64,000 bases of DNA, taken from contig NZ_LR962863.1 of NCBI RefSeq assembly GCF_900458895.1, positions 2,108,001 to 2,172,000 of the forward strand. Reading direction: 5' to 3'. Positions 34,843 through 44,235 of this stretch are shown in pieces. Made by a program: the position numbers and the translations under genes. Position 1 is the first letter of the stretch; each line of letters starts with the position of its first letter. The notes beneath the pieces were generated by a model. The model was not told where the DNA came from, made no database searches, and saw only the letters and a program-made list of their open reading frames with translations. This DNA comes from Staphylococcus schleiferi. GTDB lineage: Bacteria; Bacillota; Bacilli; Staphylococcales; Staphylococcaceae.

Positions 34843-35322
34843 TTACTGGATTACATCAACTGTCTGTGCTTGACTCATTCGAATTAAGTCTTCTGGTGCA
34901 ATTCCCATTTGTACACCTCTTTGACCTGCACTCACAAATACAGTTTCACAAGCTAAAACTGCCGTATGAATCGTCGTTGGAAAATGTGTCTTCATCCCTA
35001 TAGGTGAACATCCACCGCGGATATAACCTGTTACTTTCTTCAAATCATCTAAAGGCATAAGATGCAACTTTTTCTCATTGACGGCAGCCGCTGCTGCTTT
35101 CATATCTAAGTGTGCATTAACTGGAATAACGAACACAAAATGGGCATGGTCATCATTTTCAAGTACGAGTATTTTATATACCGTATCTGTCTCTGCTTGA
35201 ATTAAAGCAGCAACTTCATGCCCTTCAATATGTGCATCACTCACAGGAAAAGTACGTATCTCATATTCTACTTTCGCTTGATCTAACATGCGCATCGCAT
35301 TTGTTTTCTTTTGCTTTGCCAT
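34843..35322 (-). CDS. ybaK: Cys-tRNA(Pro)/Cys-tRNA(Cys) deacylase, YbaK/EbsC family
   Basis: A 159-residue trans-editing protein that hydrolyses mischarged tRNA. The family pattern is present: TNAMRMLDQAKVEYE at the start, a catalytic Lys region DTVYKILVLEN, HLDMKAAAAAVNEKKLHL and GYIRGGCSPIGMK. Full length for YbaK. Preceded on the same strand by the glycosyltransferase gene with a 23-base gap, so they may be cotranscribed. Confidence 0.92.
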   Translation of the reverse strand: MAKQKKTNAMRMLDQAKVEYEIRTFPVSDAHIEGHEVAALIQAETDTVYKILVLENDDHAHFVFVIPVNAHLDMKAAAAAVNEKKLHLMPLDDLKKVTGYIRGGCSPIGMKTHFPTTIHTAVLACETVFVSAGQRGVQMGIAPEDLIRMSQAQTVDVIQ

Positions 35323-35345
35323 GATATCCCTTCTTTCAAGTCTTA

Positions 35346-37670
35346 CTATTGTTCTAAGATAAACTGTGCCACTTTATTATCGCTCTCGATTTGATCATAG
35401 GTCATAAGTTCGTTTGTCATTTTTTGATGATCGACATGTTTATTTTGTAAAATCATGTGCTGAATTTGTTCGATGTTTTGACCTACTTTTTGAATGTTTG
35501 TAAATTGCTCAATATCAAAGTAAAAACCGATATCTTGTTGATAACGCGTCGTATCTTCCTCAAGGATAAGTATAGGTCGATCTAAGTGTGCATAATCAAA
35601 AATTGCTGACGAATAATCTGTTATTAAGACATCTGAAATTAAATACAACTCTTGAATATCAACCAATTCATTGAAGAAACAATGAATTCTTGGATGTAAT
35701 CGATCATACACTTCACGTAAATGCCCCTCGTTCGGATGCAGTTTAACAATCATTTCATACTGATCAGGCAGCCCTTCTATCAATGACACAATATCAAGTG
35801 TCGAGACGGATTGACGTGTATCTTTTCGCCATGTAGGACAAAATAAAATATATCGCTTCTCTTCATTCTTAGTAAACATATACTTTTCTTGGATTGTTGA
35901 TCTTCTCTCCACATCGTCTTGATAGCGCATCAAATCACTATTTCTCGGTGCGCCTTCACGCAATATTTTTAAATTTGGATGCGTCTTTAATTGGAAGGCA
36001 GATTGAATGTATTGTTCATAACGTGGTGAAGATGAAAGCAAAACATCCCATTTTTTCATACGCGGGGCAAATTGCAGCGCTTGCTTTTGACGTTCTTGCT
36101 CATCCATTAAGTCATTCACCATCCGTTTTAACGGAAAACCATGCCATGTTTGAACAACACATTGCTGTGGATGTTTCACTAATCGATCCCATAAATTCCC
36201 ATTAATTATAACGTAGGCACTTTTCTCAAAAGCACGCATATATGAACGTGTACCAAATCGTATCGGTGTCATGCCGAAAGCTCTAATCTCCAATTCAACT
36301 AACGGATCTGCAGCACTTACGTAAATTTCTAATTCTGGATCTAATCTTTTAAGTGCACAGGCAATGTATTTAGGATCCCCTGAAAAGTTTTTGCCATGAA
36401 AAGATTCAACAAAGACGTGTTTTTTAGAGACTTGACGTTGATGAATTTGGCGTTGTTTCACACGTCCTTCGACTTTAAAAATAGCTTGGCGAACTTTATT
36501 ATAAACGCGAGAACCTTTACGTAGCGGTCCTTTAGATGAGGACTCTAAATTTTGTTTTGTCTGGATTGCAAATCTTTTCGCCATTTCCTGAGCAAATTGA
36601 TATCTCGCTTTTATTTTTGGGGGCTGAATCTCAGCTTGGTTCACTTGATGCTGTTGTGCGATTTCCATCGTTTTAGCAATGAGCGCATTTGTATCATTAA
36701 TACGGATAAATTGTTGTTTTAAAACCTCAATATCTTCTTGTCTCTCTTCATCCGTGTACTGCGCACTAAAAGCTTGCATCAACGTATCGGCGTCTGATTT
36801 TAAATCTTTTTGAAGCCAGTGCACAGCATGAAAAGGTGTGTAAATAGCTCTCAACACCTGATCATCTCCAGGATAAAGGCATACACGATGCCCTTGTGCG
36901 ATGGCTTCTAGTATAGAATAGCCCAATGTTTCATAGGGCGAAGATGAAAAATAAATATAAGATTCTGGTTCTGCTTCATTGATATGAACATTGCTTTCTA
37001 AACGATAATAGCGTACTAAATTCTCATAAAGTTCAAGTGAAGGCCCATAGCCTTGAAGATACAAATGAATCTGTGATTGGTGACGTTCGTGTATGAAATA
37101 ACGCATCATTTTTAATGCATAAGAAATATCTTTAATTTCGTCTTCAAAACGTGCTTTAATTAATAAATTATAAGTCGTAGCTGTAGGGGCTTTCGCTATT
37201 TTTAGATGACTTGTATTGACATACATCGGAAACACGTACGGATAATCATAGCGTTGTTCGAATGCTCGTGCAATGGCTTCTGTACTTACACGTACTGCAT
37301 CGACCGCTTCTAACGCCAAGTCCATATGCGGTGAAATATAAGCTAACGGACTGTGAATTTCACCGAGTATCACTGTTTCAGGTGAAAGCTGCTTCACTTC
37401 GCGTGCAAATTTAAAAAAGTCTTCTCGTGTGATGATCAATAAATCTGCGTGCGCAATAGAATTTGCACCAAGAAACGATTGGAATTTCACATTTTTTAGT
37501 TGCCCACCTTCTTCTGCTATCAGTGACTTTAATCGTTGTTTTCTCACACCCATATAGTTGACGTAAGTCACTTGATGACCTGCTTGGCACAACGACTGAA
37601 TCAAATTTAAATTACTTCTTGTTGTGCCTCCTTTTTGAAAAATATGATAACCCAATATTTTAATATGCAT
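35346..37670 (-). CDS. Two-domain glycosyltransferase / CDP-glycerol glycerophosphotransferase
   Basis: A 774-residue protein. The N-terminal half (about 1-340) looks like a GT4-type glycosyltransferase (IFQKGGTTRSNLNLIQSLC, YIYFSSSPYETLGYSILEAI). The C-terminal half (about 410-770) is a TagF/TarL-type transferase: QTWHGFPLKRM, KLHPNEGH, VLITDYSSAIFDYAHLDRP, the last being the CDP-glycerol signature. It may build or modify a teichoic-acid-like polymer. I start at ATG 37670, 9 bases after AGGAG; an upstream in-frame ATG lacks an RBS. The fused layout is less common than stand-alone TagF. Confidence 0.82.
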   Translation of the reverse strand: MHIKILGYHIFQKGGTTRSNLNLIQSLCQAGHQVTYVNYMGVRKQRLKSLIAEEGGQLKNVKFQSFLGANSIAHADLLIITREDFFKFAREVKQLSPETVILGEIHSPLAYISPHMDLALEAVDAVRVSTEAIARAFEQRYDYPYVFPMYVNTSHLKIAKAPTATTYNLLIKARFEDEIKDISYALKMMRYFIHERHQSQIHLYLQGYGPSLELYENLVRYYRLESNVHINEAEPESYIYFSSSPYETLGYSILEAIAQGHRVCLYPGDDQVLRAIYTPFHAVHWLQKDLKSDADTLMQAFSAQYTDEERQEDIEVLKQQFIRINDTNALIAKTMEIAQQHQVNQAEIQPPKIKARYQFAQEMAKRFAIQTKQNLESSSKGPLRKGSRVYNKVRQAIFKVEGRVKQRQIHQRQVSKKHVFVESFHGKNFSGDPKYIACALKRLDPELEIYVSAADPLVELEIRAFGMTPIRFGTRSYMRAFEKSAYVIINGNLWDRLVKHPQQCVVQTWHGFPLKRMVNDLMDEQERQKQALQFAPRMKKWDVLLSSSPRYEQYIQSAFQLKTHPNLKILREGAPRNSDLMRYQDDVERRSTIQEKYMFTKNEEKRYILFCPTWRKDTRQSVSTLDIVSLIEGLPDQYEMIVKLHPNEGHLREVYDRLHPRIHCFFNELVDIQELYLISDVLITDYSSAIFDYAHLDRPILILEEDTTRYQQDIGFYFDIEQFTNIQKVGQNIEQIQHMILQNKHVDHQKMTNELMTYDQIESDNKVAQFILEQ

Positions 37671-37795
37671 ATCGAATTCGCTCCTAATTTTACTTTTCAA
37701 TTTCTCCTATTATATCACGAATGCTTTGCCTTTTCGGCTGAAAACATTAGCCTGCACTTTCTCACTTTCCACTATCATTTTATGTATTCAAGAAT

Positions 37796-37873
37796 AAAAC
37801 CTCGCTCATAGAATTAAGATGGGTGGCTTATTTTACAGCCATTCAACCCATATTTCTATCAACGAGGTGTTAT
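37796..37873 (-). terminator. Terminator after norA
   Basis: An imperfect long hairpin: ACCTCGttgATAGAA...TTCTATgagCGAGGT with inner TATGGGT/ACCCAT and GGCT/GCC pairs, followed by TTTATTC on the minus strand. Confidence 0.65.
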
Positions 37874-37924
37874 TTCATCATTCACCCACATGGGCGCATG
37901 TTTTGATTTTAAGCAAAGCAATCA

Positions 37925-39088
37925 TTACTTGCTTTTTTGATATTTCGCTCTAAACTGGTTTTCAATGACAATGACGACGCAACCTAATATCATAAAAGCG
38001 ATGGACATTAATAACGGATATTCAATATCGATATCGTAAAGCGTTCCTGCAATTAATGGTCCAATAAAGTTCCCCATACTTGTAAATGTCGAATTCAGTC
38101 CTCCTGCAAATCCTTGACGATGTCCTGCTATATTTGAAAAATAATTGGTAAGGGCTGGGCGAATTAAATCAAAGCCAATAAAGACAACAAAACATAATAA
38201 CATGACATGCCAATACGTATGTGCATAAATCATTAATACTAAAATAATCATTGAATAGATCAAAGCATAAGCAATAAATTTCAATTCACTAAAATAACGC
38301 ATCATTTTATCAAACAAGAACACTTGGAAGATGGCTCCCAAGATGCCCCCACCTGTAATGGCAATTGAAATATCTACCGGTTTGAAATTAATTTTATCTG
38401 CTGTATATAGCGGGAATAACGTTTCAAATGCAGATAAACCAAATGCAAGGATTAACGTCAGTATGGCGGGCGTAATAAATACTTTATAATTAATTTTTCC
38501 TAGTTCGGCGTTATCAAACTGATGAAAACCTTGTGTCGTTTGTTTTTTTGGAGAGTGGACGTAGATGACCGTTCCGACAAAAGCTAATGCACCAAGTGCC
38601 CCGGCCACAACAAACGGCATACGATGTGAGATTTCGGCAAAGAAACCGCCGGCGCCGGGACCGAGAATGTAGCCTGCTGATATAATCGCTGACATATATC
38701 CAAAGTTACGCGCTTTATCTTTTGAGGGTGATAAATCTGCAATCAAACCGGTCACACCTGGCATAACCATTCCTGCACTCAAACCACCTAATACGCGAGA
38801 AAGGATTAAATATGAAAATGTATGGCTCGCTGCAAATAAAAATTCAGAAACACTAAACAGCACAAGCCCAATACAAATAATTAATTTTTTACCTAAACGG
38901 TCAGCTAATGCACCTCCGAAAGGTGAAATAATCATTTGTGCAAGCGCAAAAACAGCAACAAGTATTCCGAGATCAGAACCAGTTAACCCTAAATCCTTTA
39001 AATAGATAGGAAGTACTGGAATTACGAGACCAATTCCTAGAAATACTAGAAAAATATTTAAGTATAAAATAATAAACTGTTTATTCAT
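37925..39088 (-). CDS. norA: Multidrug efflux MFS transporter NorA
   Basis: A 387-residue, 12-helix drug/proton antiporter exporting fluoroquinolones and dyes. It matches NorA across its length, e.g. GIGLVIPVLPIYLKDLGLTG at helix 1, the motif A loop GGALADRLGKK, and motif C GYILGPGAGGF. Normal length (S. aureus NorA 388). Monocistronic, divergent from the DUF1361 gene. In S. aureus it is regulated by MgrA, whose gene lies 6 kb to the right here. Confidence 0.95.
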   Translation of the reverse strand: MNKQFIILYLNIFLVFLGIGLVIPVLPIYLKDLGLTGSDLGILVAVFALAQMIISPFGGALADRLGKKLIICIGLVLFSVSEFLFAASHTFSYLILSRVLGGLSAGMVMPGVTGLIADLSPSKDKARNFGYMSAIISAGYILGPGAGGFFAEISHRMPFVVAGALGALAFVGTVIYVHSPKKQTTQGFHQFDNAELGKINYKVFITPAILTLILAFGLSAFETLFPLYTADKINFKPVDISIAITGGGILGAIFQVFLFDKMMRYFSELKFIAYALIYSMIILVLMIYAHTYWHVMLLCFVVFIGFDLIRPALTNYFSNIAGHRQGFAGGLNSTFTSMGNFIGPLIAGTLYDIDIEYPLLMSIAFMILGCVVIVIENQFRAKYQKSK

Positions 39089-39486
39089 ACACTTCCCTCC
39101 CTCAATGCATTCAAAATATTAAAACATTATATAACAACGACTTAACAAAATAAAGAACAAAAACTCAAATCAAACCATTTAAAATATCTATTTAAAATAA
39201 AATTTGAGCGTTTATTTTTGTCTTTACAAAATAGATAGTCCACTTTACAAAACTTCTCATCTCATCGGCTTATAATTGAAGGCGCTCTATTTAATCACGA
39301 TACACAATATGCCCTTATAACATCAGGCTTTAGGCTACTCCTAATTTCTTCCATACCCTTCATTTACCCTATTTCAATGAGTAACAAATTTAATTATATG
39401 TATATTTTTTTGTTCTGATCTTATAAAATATTTGAATCCTTTTTCATAACAAGTTATCCTTATTTGCGCATCACATAGAAGGAGGC

Positions 39487-40110
39487 TTGATAATGAAAGC
39501 ACGTTATATTACACGTTTATTTTATATTGTCTTATTCATCATCTCACTTTTTTCACCTACACAATATAAATTTATAGCACTGAATATTACACTTGCCTAC
39601 ATTCCTTTAGAGCTTGTATTTTTGCTTAAACTCTTTCTTCCAAAACGCTGGTTTGAATGGCCATTATTTTTAGTGTTTTTAACAGTGTTTATTTTAATGT
39701 TACCTAATACCTTTTATATGGTGACAGATTTGATACATCTTAATCATTTTGGCTTTGATTTTCTATCAGGTCTTAATCTCATAGAGTGGACCAATTTTGC
39801 TTTATTGACAGCTTCCGTCATGTTTGCGGCATACTGTTATGTATTAATCGCATTAGAACTTTATCATATGATAACATCGAAGTGGTTTAGGGTTTTAGTC
39901 CTGCTTGGCATGATGATTTTAAATGGCGTCGGTATTTATGTAGGTCGTTTTTTACGCTTCCATAGTGTACACGTCATTAACCATCCATTTTCTGTCATAT
40001 GGTCAACGTTAAAAGCCATTGATACCCCTGCCATGATTTTCATTTCGTTAATCGTTGGCTTACAAGCACTCTTATTAATATTTGTGAAAGGGGTGCGTAG
40101 TCAATCATGA
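39487..40110 (+). CDS. DUF1361 membrane protein
   Basis: A 207-residue protein with six membrane helices; the loop segment VFILMLPNTFYMVTDLIHLN is the DUF1361 hallmark. RBS GGAGG before ATG at 39487-39492. Its stop overlaps the start of the next gene by 4 bases. Function unknown. The 39089-39486 spacer upstream holds the divergent promoters with norA and no gene that I can support. Confidence 0.8.
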   Translation: MIMKARYITRLFYIVLFIISLFSPTQYKFIALNITLAYIPLELVFLLKLFLPKRWFEWPLFLVFLTVFILMLPNTFYMVTDLIHLNHFGFDFLSGLNLIEWTNFALLTASVMFAAYCYVLIALELYHMITSKWFRVLVLLGMMILNGVGIYVGRFLRFHSVHVINHPFSVIWSTLKAIDTPAMIFISLIVGLQALLLIFVKGVRSQS

Positions 40111-40394
40111 ATATGCTCTTTATTTTTGTCATTGCCATCGTATTGATACAAGCAATCATTGCTATACTCTATTCTCAAATGAATTGGCCATGGTATGTAT
40201 GTCTTATTGTCTTTTCATTTCCGTTCGGTATCGCGTTGTTTTTAATACAGTTATTCTATTACGAACGTTTTCATAAAGATTGGGATGTCGCATTTAAAAC
40301 AAAATTATTACTAAAGTATAGTTATATTTTGACGTTTTTTAGAGTTTGTTGCATTGTATTTAATCATTTTTGTGGTTTAATAGTATCATCATAG
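40107..40394 (+). CDS. Small membrane protein, unknown function
   Basis: A 95-residue product with two or three hydrophobic segments (MLFIFVIAIVLIQAIIAILY, WYVCLIVFSFPFGIALFLI) and a hydrophilic patch YYERFHKDWDVAFK. It starts inside the stop of the DUF1361 gene. The last 20 residues look unlike a natural terminus, but no frame lesion is obvious. Confidence 0.55.
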   Translation: MNMLFIFVIAIVLIQAIIAILYSQMNWPWYVCLIVFSFPFGIALFLIQLFYYERFHKDWDVAFKTKLLLKYSYILTFFRVCCIVFNHFCGLIVSS

Positions 40395-40415
40395 TTCATA
40401 TATGGAGGTCATCTT

Positions 40416-41129
40416 ATGCGCGCATCTTCAAATCATCCTGTTGCCTGGCGAGACCTATGGGCATTTGTGATTTATATTTTAGTTCAAGTCATCTTAGCAA
40501 ATTTGTTTCACTTATTGTTAGTTCCATTGCATATTTTCCCAGTAGGTTTATTATTTATCTTTATCGGGGTTATCACTGCATTAACGGTGATTGGATATTT
40601 AATTTGGTCCCATCGACATCATTGGAAAGAAAAAATAATCCATGCTTTTAAAGCGTCTCGAAAGTATGTTGGTACAATGATTGGTGCTTATTTCCTTTAT
40701 ATTTTTGCCAATGGGCTCATAACGTACCTTTTTAAATTTTTACCAGAACAATGGAAATTTAAGGAAACAGGTAATCAAGAGAGCTTGATGATTTTTTTCA
40801 ATGACCCTAAATGGTTACCGCTTGCGTTTTTAAGCATTGTTATTTTATCTCCTATTACGGAAGAGTTACTATTTCGACATGTGTTAATTGGGGAACTCGG
40901 AAAAAAATTTGGATATGTAATAATGGGAATCATTTCCGCTGTCGTTTTTGCACTTTTACATATGCAAGCGGCACAATCTCCATTTGAAATTTTCCCATAT
41001 CTATTATTAGGAATTTTATTTGTCTATACTTACATCAAAAGTGGATGCAATATTGCAGTTTCAATTATGATGCACATGTTTAACAACTTTATGGCGTTTA
41101 TCATTATGGTGATTCAGCTTCACGCATAG
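40416..41129 (+). CDS. CPBP family intramembrane glutamic endopeptidase
   Basis: A 237-residue membrane protease with the three Abi/CPBP motifs: EELLFRHVL (EExxxR), FALLHMQAA (FxxxH) and HMFNNFMAF (HxxxN). Seven or so hydrophobic segments precede and surround them. RBS GGAGG before ATG. Family members include CAAX-type proteases and bacteriocin self-immunity proteins such as the S. aureus Spd group and MroQ; which applies here is not clear. Confidence 0.85.
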   Translation: MRASSNHPVAWRDLWAFVIYILVQVILANLFHLLLVPLHIFPVGLLFIFIGVITALTVIGYLIWSHRHHWKEKIIHAFKASRKYVGTMIGAYFLYIFANGLITYLFKFLPEQWKFKETGNQESLMIFFNDPKWLPLAFLSIVILSPITEELLFRHVLIGELGKKFGYVIMGIISAVVFALLHMQAAQSPFEIFPYLLLGILFVYTYIKSGCNIAVSIMMHMFNNFMAFIIMVIQLHA

Positions 41130-41140
41130 TGTAATCGATA

Positions 41141-41544
41141 CGAGCCTGAGACAAAATTGTCTCAATAATCGATGAAATCCGAGGTTTTCGTAAAAAACGA
41201 AAAATCTCGTATGTTTTCCTTTTATCATCAGTTTAGCCGCACTAGATGCGACTAATTTCCTTAGGCACCTCATTAATTTAGTTTTTGTTGTGATGAATTA
41301 AATTATACGAAAGTGCCTTATTTTTTTTAAGTATAATGGTGAATGATTACATATATAAGCGAAGTATTTATAGCGAGACTCCTGAGGGAACAGGACGAGC
41401 CGAAGACTACAGGCTGAGGCTGTCCCCTCGGAAAGCGATCCTATATAATACGAAGCATGATAATAAAAAGGAAGCTCGAAGACGATTTTTATCAAAATCA
41501 TCTTCGAGCTATTTATTTTGGTATTTATGTCCCAGGCTCCTTTG
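41141..41544. repeat. Non-coding repeat element with inverted ends (third copy of the 30-kb repeat family)
   Basis: GAGCCTGAGACAAAAT on the left pairs with TTATGTCCCAGGCTC on the right. It contains a hairpin GAG-TTTTCGT/ACGAAAA-CTC, a strong terminator-like hairpin TAAGGCAC...GTGCCTTA followed by TTTTTTT (41263-41328), and one copy of the conserved unit (41327-41490). No coding frame is supported within it. Confidence 0.75.
41327..41490 (+). repeat. Repeat unit copy 3 (structured core)
   Basis: The central 64 bases starting GAGACTCCTGAGGGAACAGG are identical to copies 1-2. The flanking arms differ but remain complementary (GTATTTATAG ... CTATATAATAC), and the terminal hairpin differs too (AGCTCGAAGA ... 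TCTTCGAGCT, 41473-41510). Confidence 0.8.
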
Positions 41545-41586
41545 TTATAAAATCACAGTGTCATTCAATATTTTGTTTTTCACATA

Positions 41587-41641
41587 AAAGATGACTCAAT
41601 TTTTAAAAATGTCTATACAAATTTAAAAATCGAGTCATCTT
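41587..41641 (-). terminator. Terminator of mdh
   Basis: AAGATGACTC-aATTTTTAAA ... TTTAAAAAT-cGAGTCATCTT; long A/T-rich stem downstream of the mdh stop (41688), followed on the minus strand by TTATGTG. Position fits the end of mdh. Confidence 0.6.
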
Positions 41642-41687
41642 CTAAAATGGCACTAGCCCAAACTTAATCTATTTTTTATACGTCGAT

Positions 41688-42641
41688 TTAATGTGATTGT
41701 GATGACGTTGTTTTTAATGAGGCTTTAACGGATTCAACCGCTTCAACCGAATGTGCTAATTGTTGCTGTTCGTCTTCATTCAGTTCTAATTCGATAATGC
41801 GTTCTACACCATTCGCACCTAAGATGGCAGGTACACCAATATAAATATCATTTAATTGATATTCCCCTTGGCAGTATGCAATTGTTGGAAGTACCCGCTT
41901 CTGATCTTCTAAAATAGCAAGAACCATTTCATATACTGCTGCAGCAGGTGCATAATATGCAGAGCCGTTGCCTAATAGTTTTACAATTTCTGCGCCACCT
42001 TTTCTTGTTCTTTCAACAATAGCGTCTATTTGTTCTTGTGGCATAAGTTCAGTTAATAACACGCCGTTCACTTGGCTGTGACGAATTAAAGGGACCATAG
42101 TATCTCCATGTCCACCTAAAACAAGCCCTGTCACATCTTTCACTGCGACGTTGAGCGCTTCAGCTACAAAAGTATTAAATCTCGCTGTATCTAAAACGCC
42201 TGATTGACCCATCACTCTTTCACTAGGAAAGCCGGACGTGCGATAAACGGTGTAAGTCATCGCATCAACAGGATTAGTTAATACGATAATTGTACAGTTT
42301 GGCGAATATTTAACTACTTTTTGAGTGACCTCGACCATAATTTCTTCATTCGTTTGAACTAAATCGTCTCGACTCATCCCCGGTTGTCTTGGCAAGCCAG
42401 CTGTAATTACAACAACATCAGAATCTTTAGTTTCTGCATAGTCCACAGTTGCATGCACATGTACATTAAACCCTAAAATTGCACCGCTTTGTTGCATATC
42501 TAAGGCTTTCCCTTTCATCACCGATTCATTTTTTTCTCGGTCTACAAGTAAGACATCTGCATGACCATGCATCGCAATAATAAATGCTAATGTTGCCCCT
42601 GTATGACCTGATCCAATGATAGAAACTTTTTTACGTTTCAT
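41688..42641 (-). CDS. mdh: Malate dehydrogenase (NAD, LDH-like type)
   Basis: A 317-residue NAD-dependent 2-hydroxyacid dehydrogenase. Dinucleotide fold [12 protein letters not shown], catalytic His in [14 protein letters not shown]. The substrate loop reads [15 protein letters not shown], with Arg where lactate dehydrogenases have Gln, so malate/oxaloacetate specificity is indicated. The sequence is close to Bacillus Mdh throughout ([27 protein letters not shown]). Start ATG 42641 follows AAGGGGG. S. aureus relies mainly on malate:quinone oxidoreductase, so an NAD enzyme is a point of difference. Monocistronic. Confidence 0.88.
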   Translation of the reverse strand: MKRKKVSIIGSGHTGATLAFIIAMHGHADVLLVDREKNESVMKGKALDMQQSGAILGFNVHVHATVDYAETKDSDVVVITAGLPRQPGMSRDDLVQTNEEIMVEVTQKVVKYSPNCTIIVLTNPVDAMTYTVYRTSGFPSERVMGQSGVLDTARFNTFVAEALNVAVKDVTGLVLGGHGDTMVPLIRHSQVNGVLLTELMPQEQIDAIVERTRKGGAEIVKLLGNGSAYYAPAAAVYEMVLAILEDQKRVLPTIAYCQGEYQLNDIYIGVPAILGANGVERIIELELNEDEQQQLAHSVEAVESVKASLKTTSSQSH

Positions 42642-42882
42642 GTTCACTACCCCCTTGTATATCATCGTCTTTATTATAACACCCTCGAGTTGCTTTTTTT
42701 CATTTTTAGAGTAAAATCATTTGCATCTTTTTTTATCTTCCATTCACAAATCGATAGACACAAAAAACGCCTCCCTATCATAAAGTCCAAATGCGATACT
42801 TCGTTTGACGCAAAAGCGATTCGATACTTATCAAATTCTCGTTACTTTAGGTCATAAACATTGCGTCCTTATCAAAAAAACA

Positions 42883-42930
42883 GCACTTTTACATCAGTCT
42901 TTTTCAATAAGCTGATGATAAAAGTGCCAT
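42883..42930 (-). terminator. Terminator after the 93-residue membrane protein
   Basis: GCACTTTT-acATCAG ... GCTGATgat-AAAAGTGC stem, followed by TGTTTTTTTG on the minus strand. Confidence 0.8.
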
Positions 42931-42938
42931 TCTTTACA

Positions 42939-43220
42939 TTAGTGATATTTGAAAAACATATATAAGTATAACGAAAATGCGCCAATCATTAACACGGTCA
43001 TCATTAATAAATACAATGCTGTACGACCGTATTTAAATAAGAATGCGATGAACATCGCGATGACGTTATAAACCATAAAAATACCAAAAACTGTCACTAA
43101 CCAAACCGTATCAGGTGAAAAGATAAATAAAAATGCAACGATGAGTGCAAAAATAATATAAGGTATAGCGATGACGTTGCGTTTAAAACGACTACGTTTA
43201 ATTTTTTCTTCTTCTGTCAT
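42939..43220 (-). CDS. Small three-helix membrane protein, unknown function
   Basis: A 93-residue product with a basic N-terminus (EEEKIKRSRFKRN) and three hydrophobic segments (VIAIPYIIFALIVAFLFIF, LVTVFGIFMVYNVIAMFIAF and ALYLLMMTVLMIGAFSLYLY). It is followed by its own terminator and stands alone upstream of mdh. No family recognised. Confidence 0.6.
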   Translation of the reverse strand: MTEEEKIKRSRFKRNVIAIPYIIFALIVAFLFIFSPDTVWLVTVFGIFMVYNVIAMFIAFLFKYGRTALYLLMMTVLMIGAFSLYLYMFFKYH

Positions 43221-43300
43221 AAGACTGCCCCTAACTTCAATTCATAATAATCCGATTTTACAATGTTTTTAAATATGATGCACCGACAAGTTGTGACAAA

Positions 43301-44209
43301 TTATGGAATATCATAACCTTGTGCCGCAGTAAATATATCAAACCATTCTTGGTCATATAATTCAATATCAAGCCCTTGGATTACACGATCAAGTCGCTCT
43401 AACTGTTGCGTCCCTATAATCGGCATAATCTGAGCAGGATGCTTTTTAAACCAAGCCGAAACAACGGCTTCAACAGTTGTGTGATGTGCTTGTGCAATCC
43501 GTTTAAGTTCCTTCATAACACGTTGTCCTTTTTGATCGTCATTTTGAAATAGTGCACCACCAGCAAAAGGGCTCCAAGCCATTAATTTGACGTTTTCGCG
43601 TTGCATATCATCAATCGTGCCATCTTGAAAAGCGATCAATTGATGTGGAGAAATTTCAATTTGATTCACTGCAATATGAAATTTATCGTCTTTCAAACAT
43701 CGATTAAGCAATTCATATTGTGCGCGTTTAAAATTAGATACACCAAACGAACGAATTTTACCTTCATCGACCAAATCTTTCACAGCATCTGTAATTTCAC
43801 AAGGCTGCATCAGTGGTGAAGGTCGGTGAATGAGTAAACTATCTAAGTAATCAACTTGAAGTTCTTTTAAAGACCGCTCTACTGCACGCTTAATATGTAT
43901 TTTACTAAGATCATATCGATGTGCGGTTTGATGAGGGTGAATCGTGTTTGGCTGGACAATCCCACACTTTGTCACAATCTGCAGTTGATCTCTAAGCGCA
44001 GGAGATAACGCAAGCGCCTTGCCGAACATCCCTTCTACAGTATAATGGCCATAAATATCTGCATGGTCCATGGTTGTGACACCTCGCTCAACCAATTCAT
44101 GAATAAAGCGATTCATTTCTTGTGGTGTCATTCCCCACTGATCTGCACGATAAAATCCTTGAATAATTCTTGAATAGTGTACATGTTGATTAATTGCAAT
44201 CTTCTCCAT
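43301..44209 (-). CDS. Aldo/keto reductase family oxidoreductase
   Basis: A 302-residue NADPH-dependent reductase with a TIM barrel. The catalytic tetrad region is visible: MDHADIYGHYTVE (Asp, Tyr), IVTKCGIVQ (Lys) and LLIHRPSP (His). The NADPH-binding end has MPIIGTQQLERLDRV. It resembles YdhF-like members. Start at ATG 44209, 8 bases after AGAGG. It follows the CobW gene with a 26-base gap, probably one operon. Substrate unknown. Confidence 0.88.
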   Translation of the reverse strand: MEKIAINQHVHYSRIIQGFYRADQWGMTPQEMNRFIHELVERGVTTMDHADIYGHYTVEGMFGKALALSPALRDQLQIVTKCGIVQPNTIHPHQTAHRYDLSKIHIKRAVERSLKELQVDYLDSLLIHRPSPLMQPCEITDAVKDLVDEGKIRSFGVSNFKRAQYELLNRCLKDDKFHIAVNQIEISPHQLIAFQDGTIDDMQRENVKLMAWSPFAGGALFQNDDQKGQRVMKELKRIAQAHHTTVEAVVSAWFKKHPAQIMPIIGTQQLERLDRVIQGLDIELYDQEWFDIFTAAQGYDIP

Positions 44210-44235
44210 AAATAACACCTCTTGATTGATCCATA

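Noticed and set aside
41688..42641. L-lactate dehydrogenase annotation
   Set aside because: The substrate loop has Arg rather than Gln, and overall resemblance is to Bacillus Mdh.
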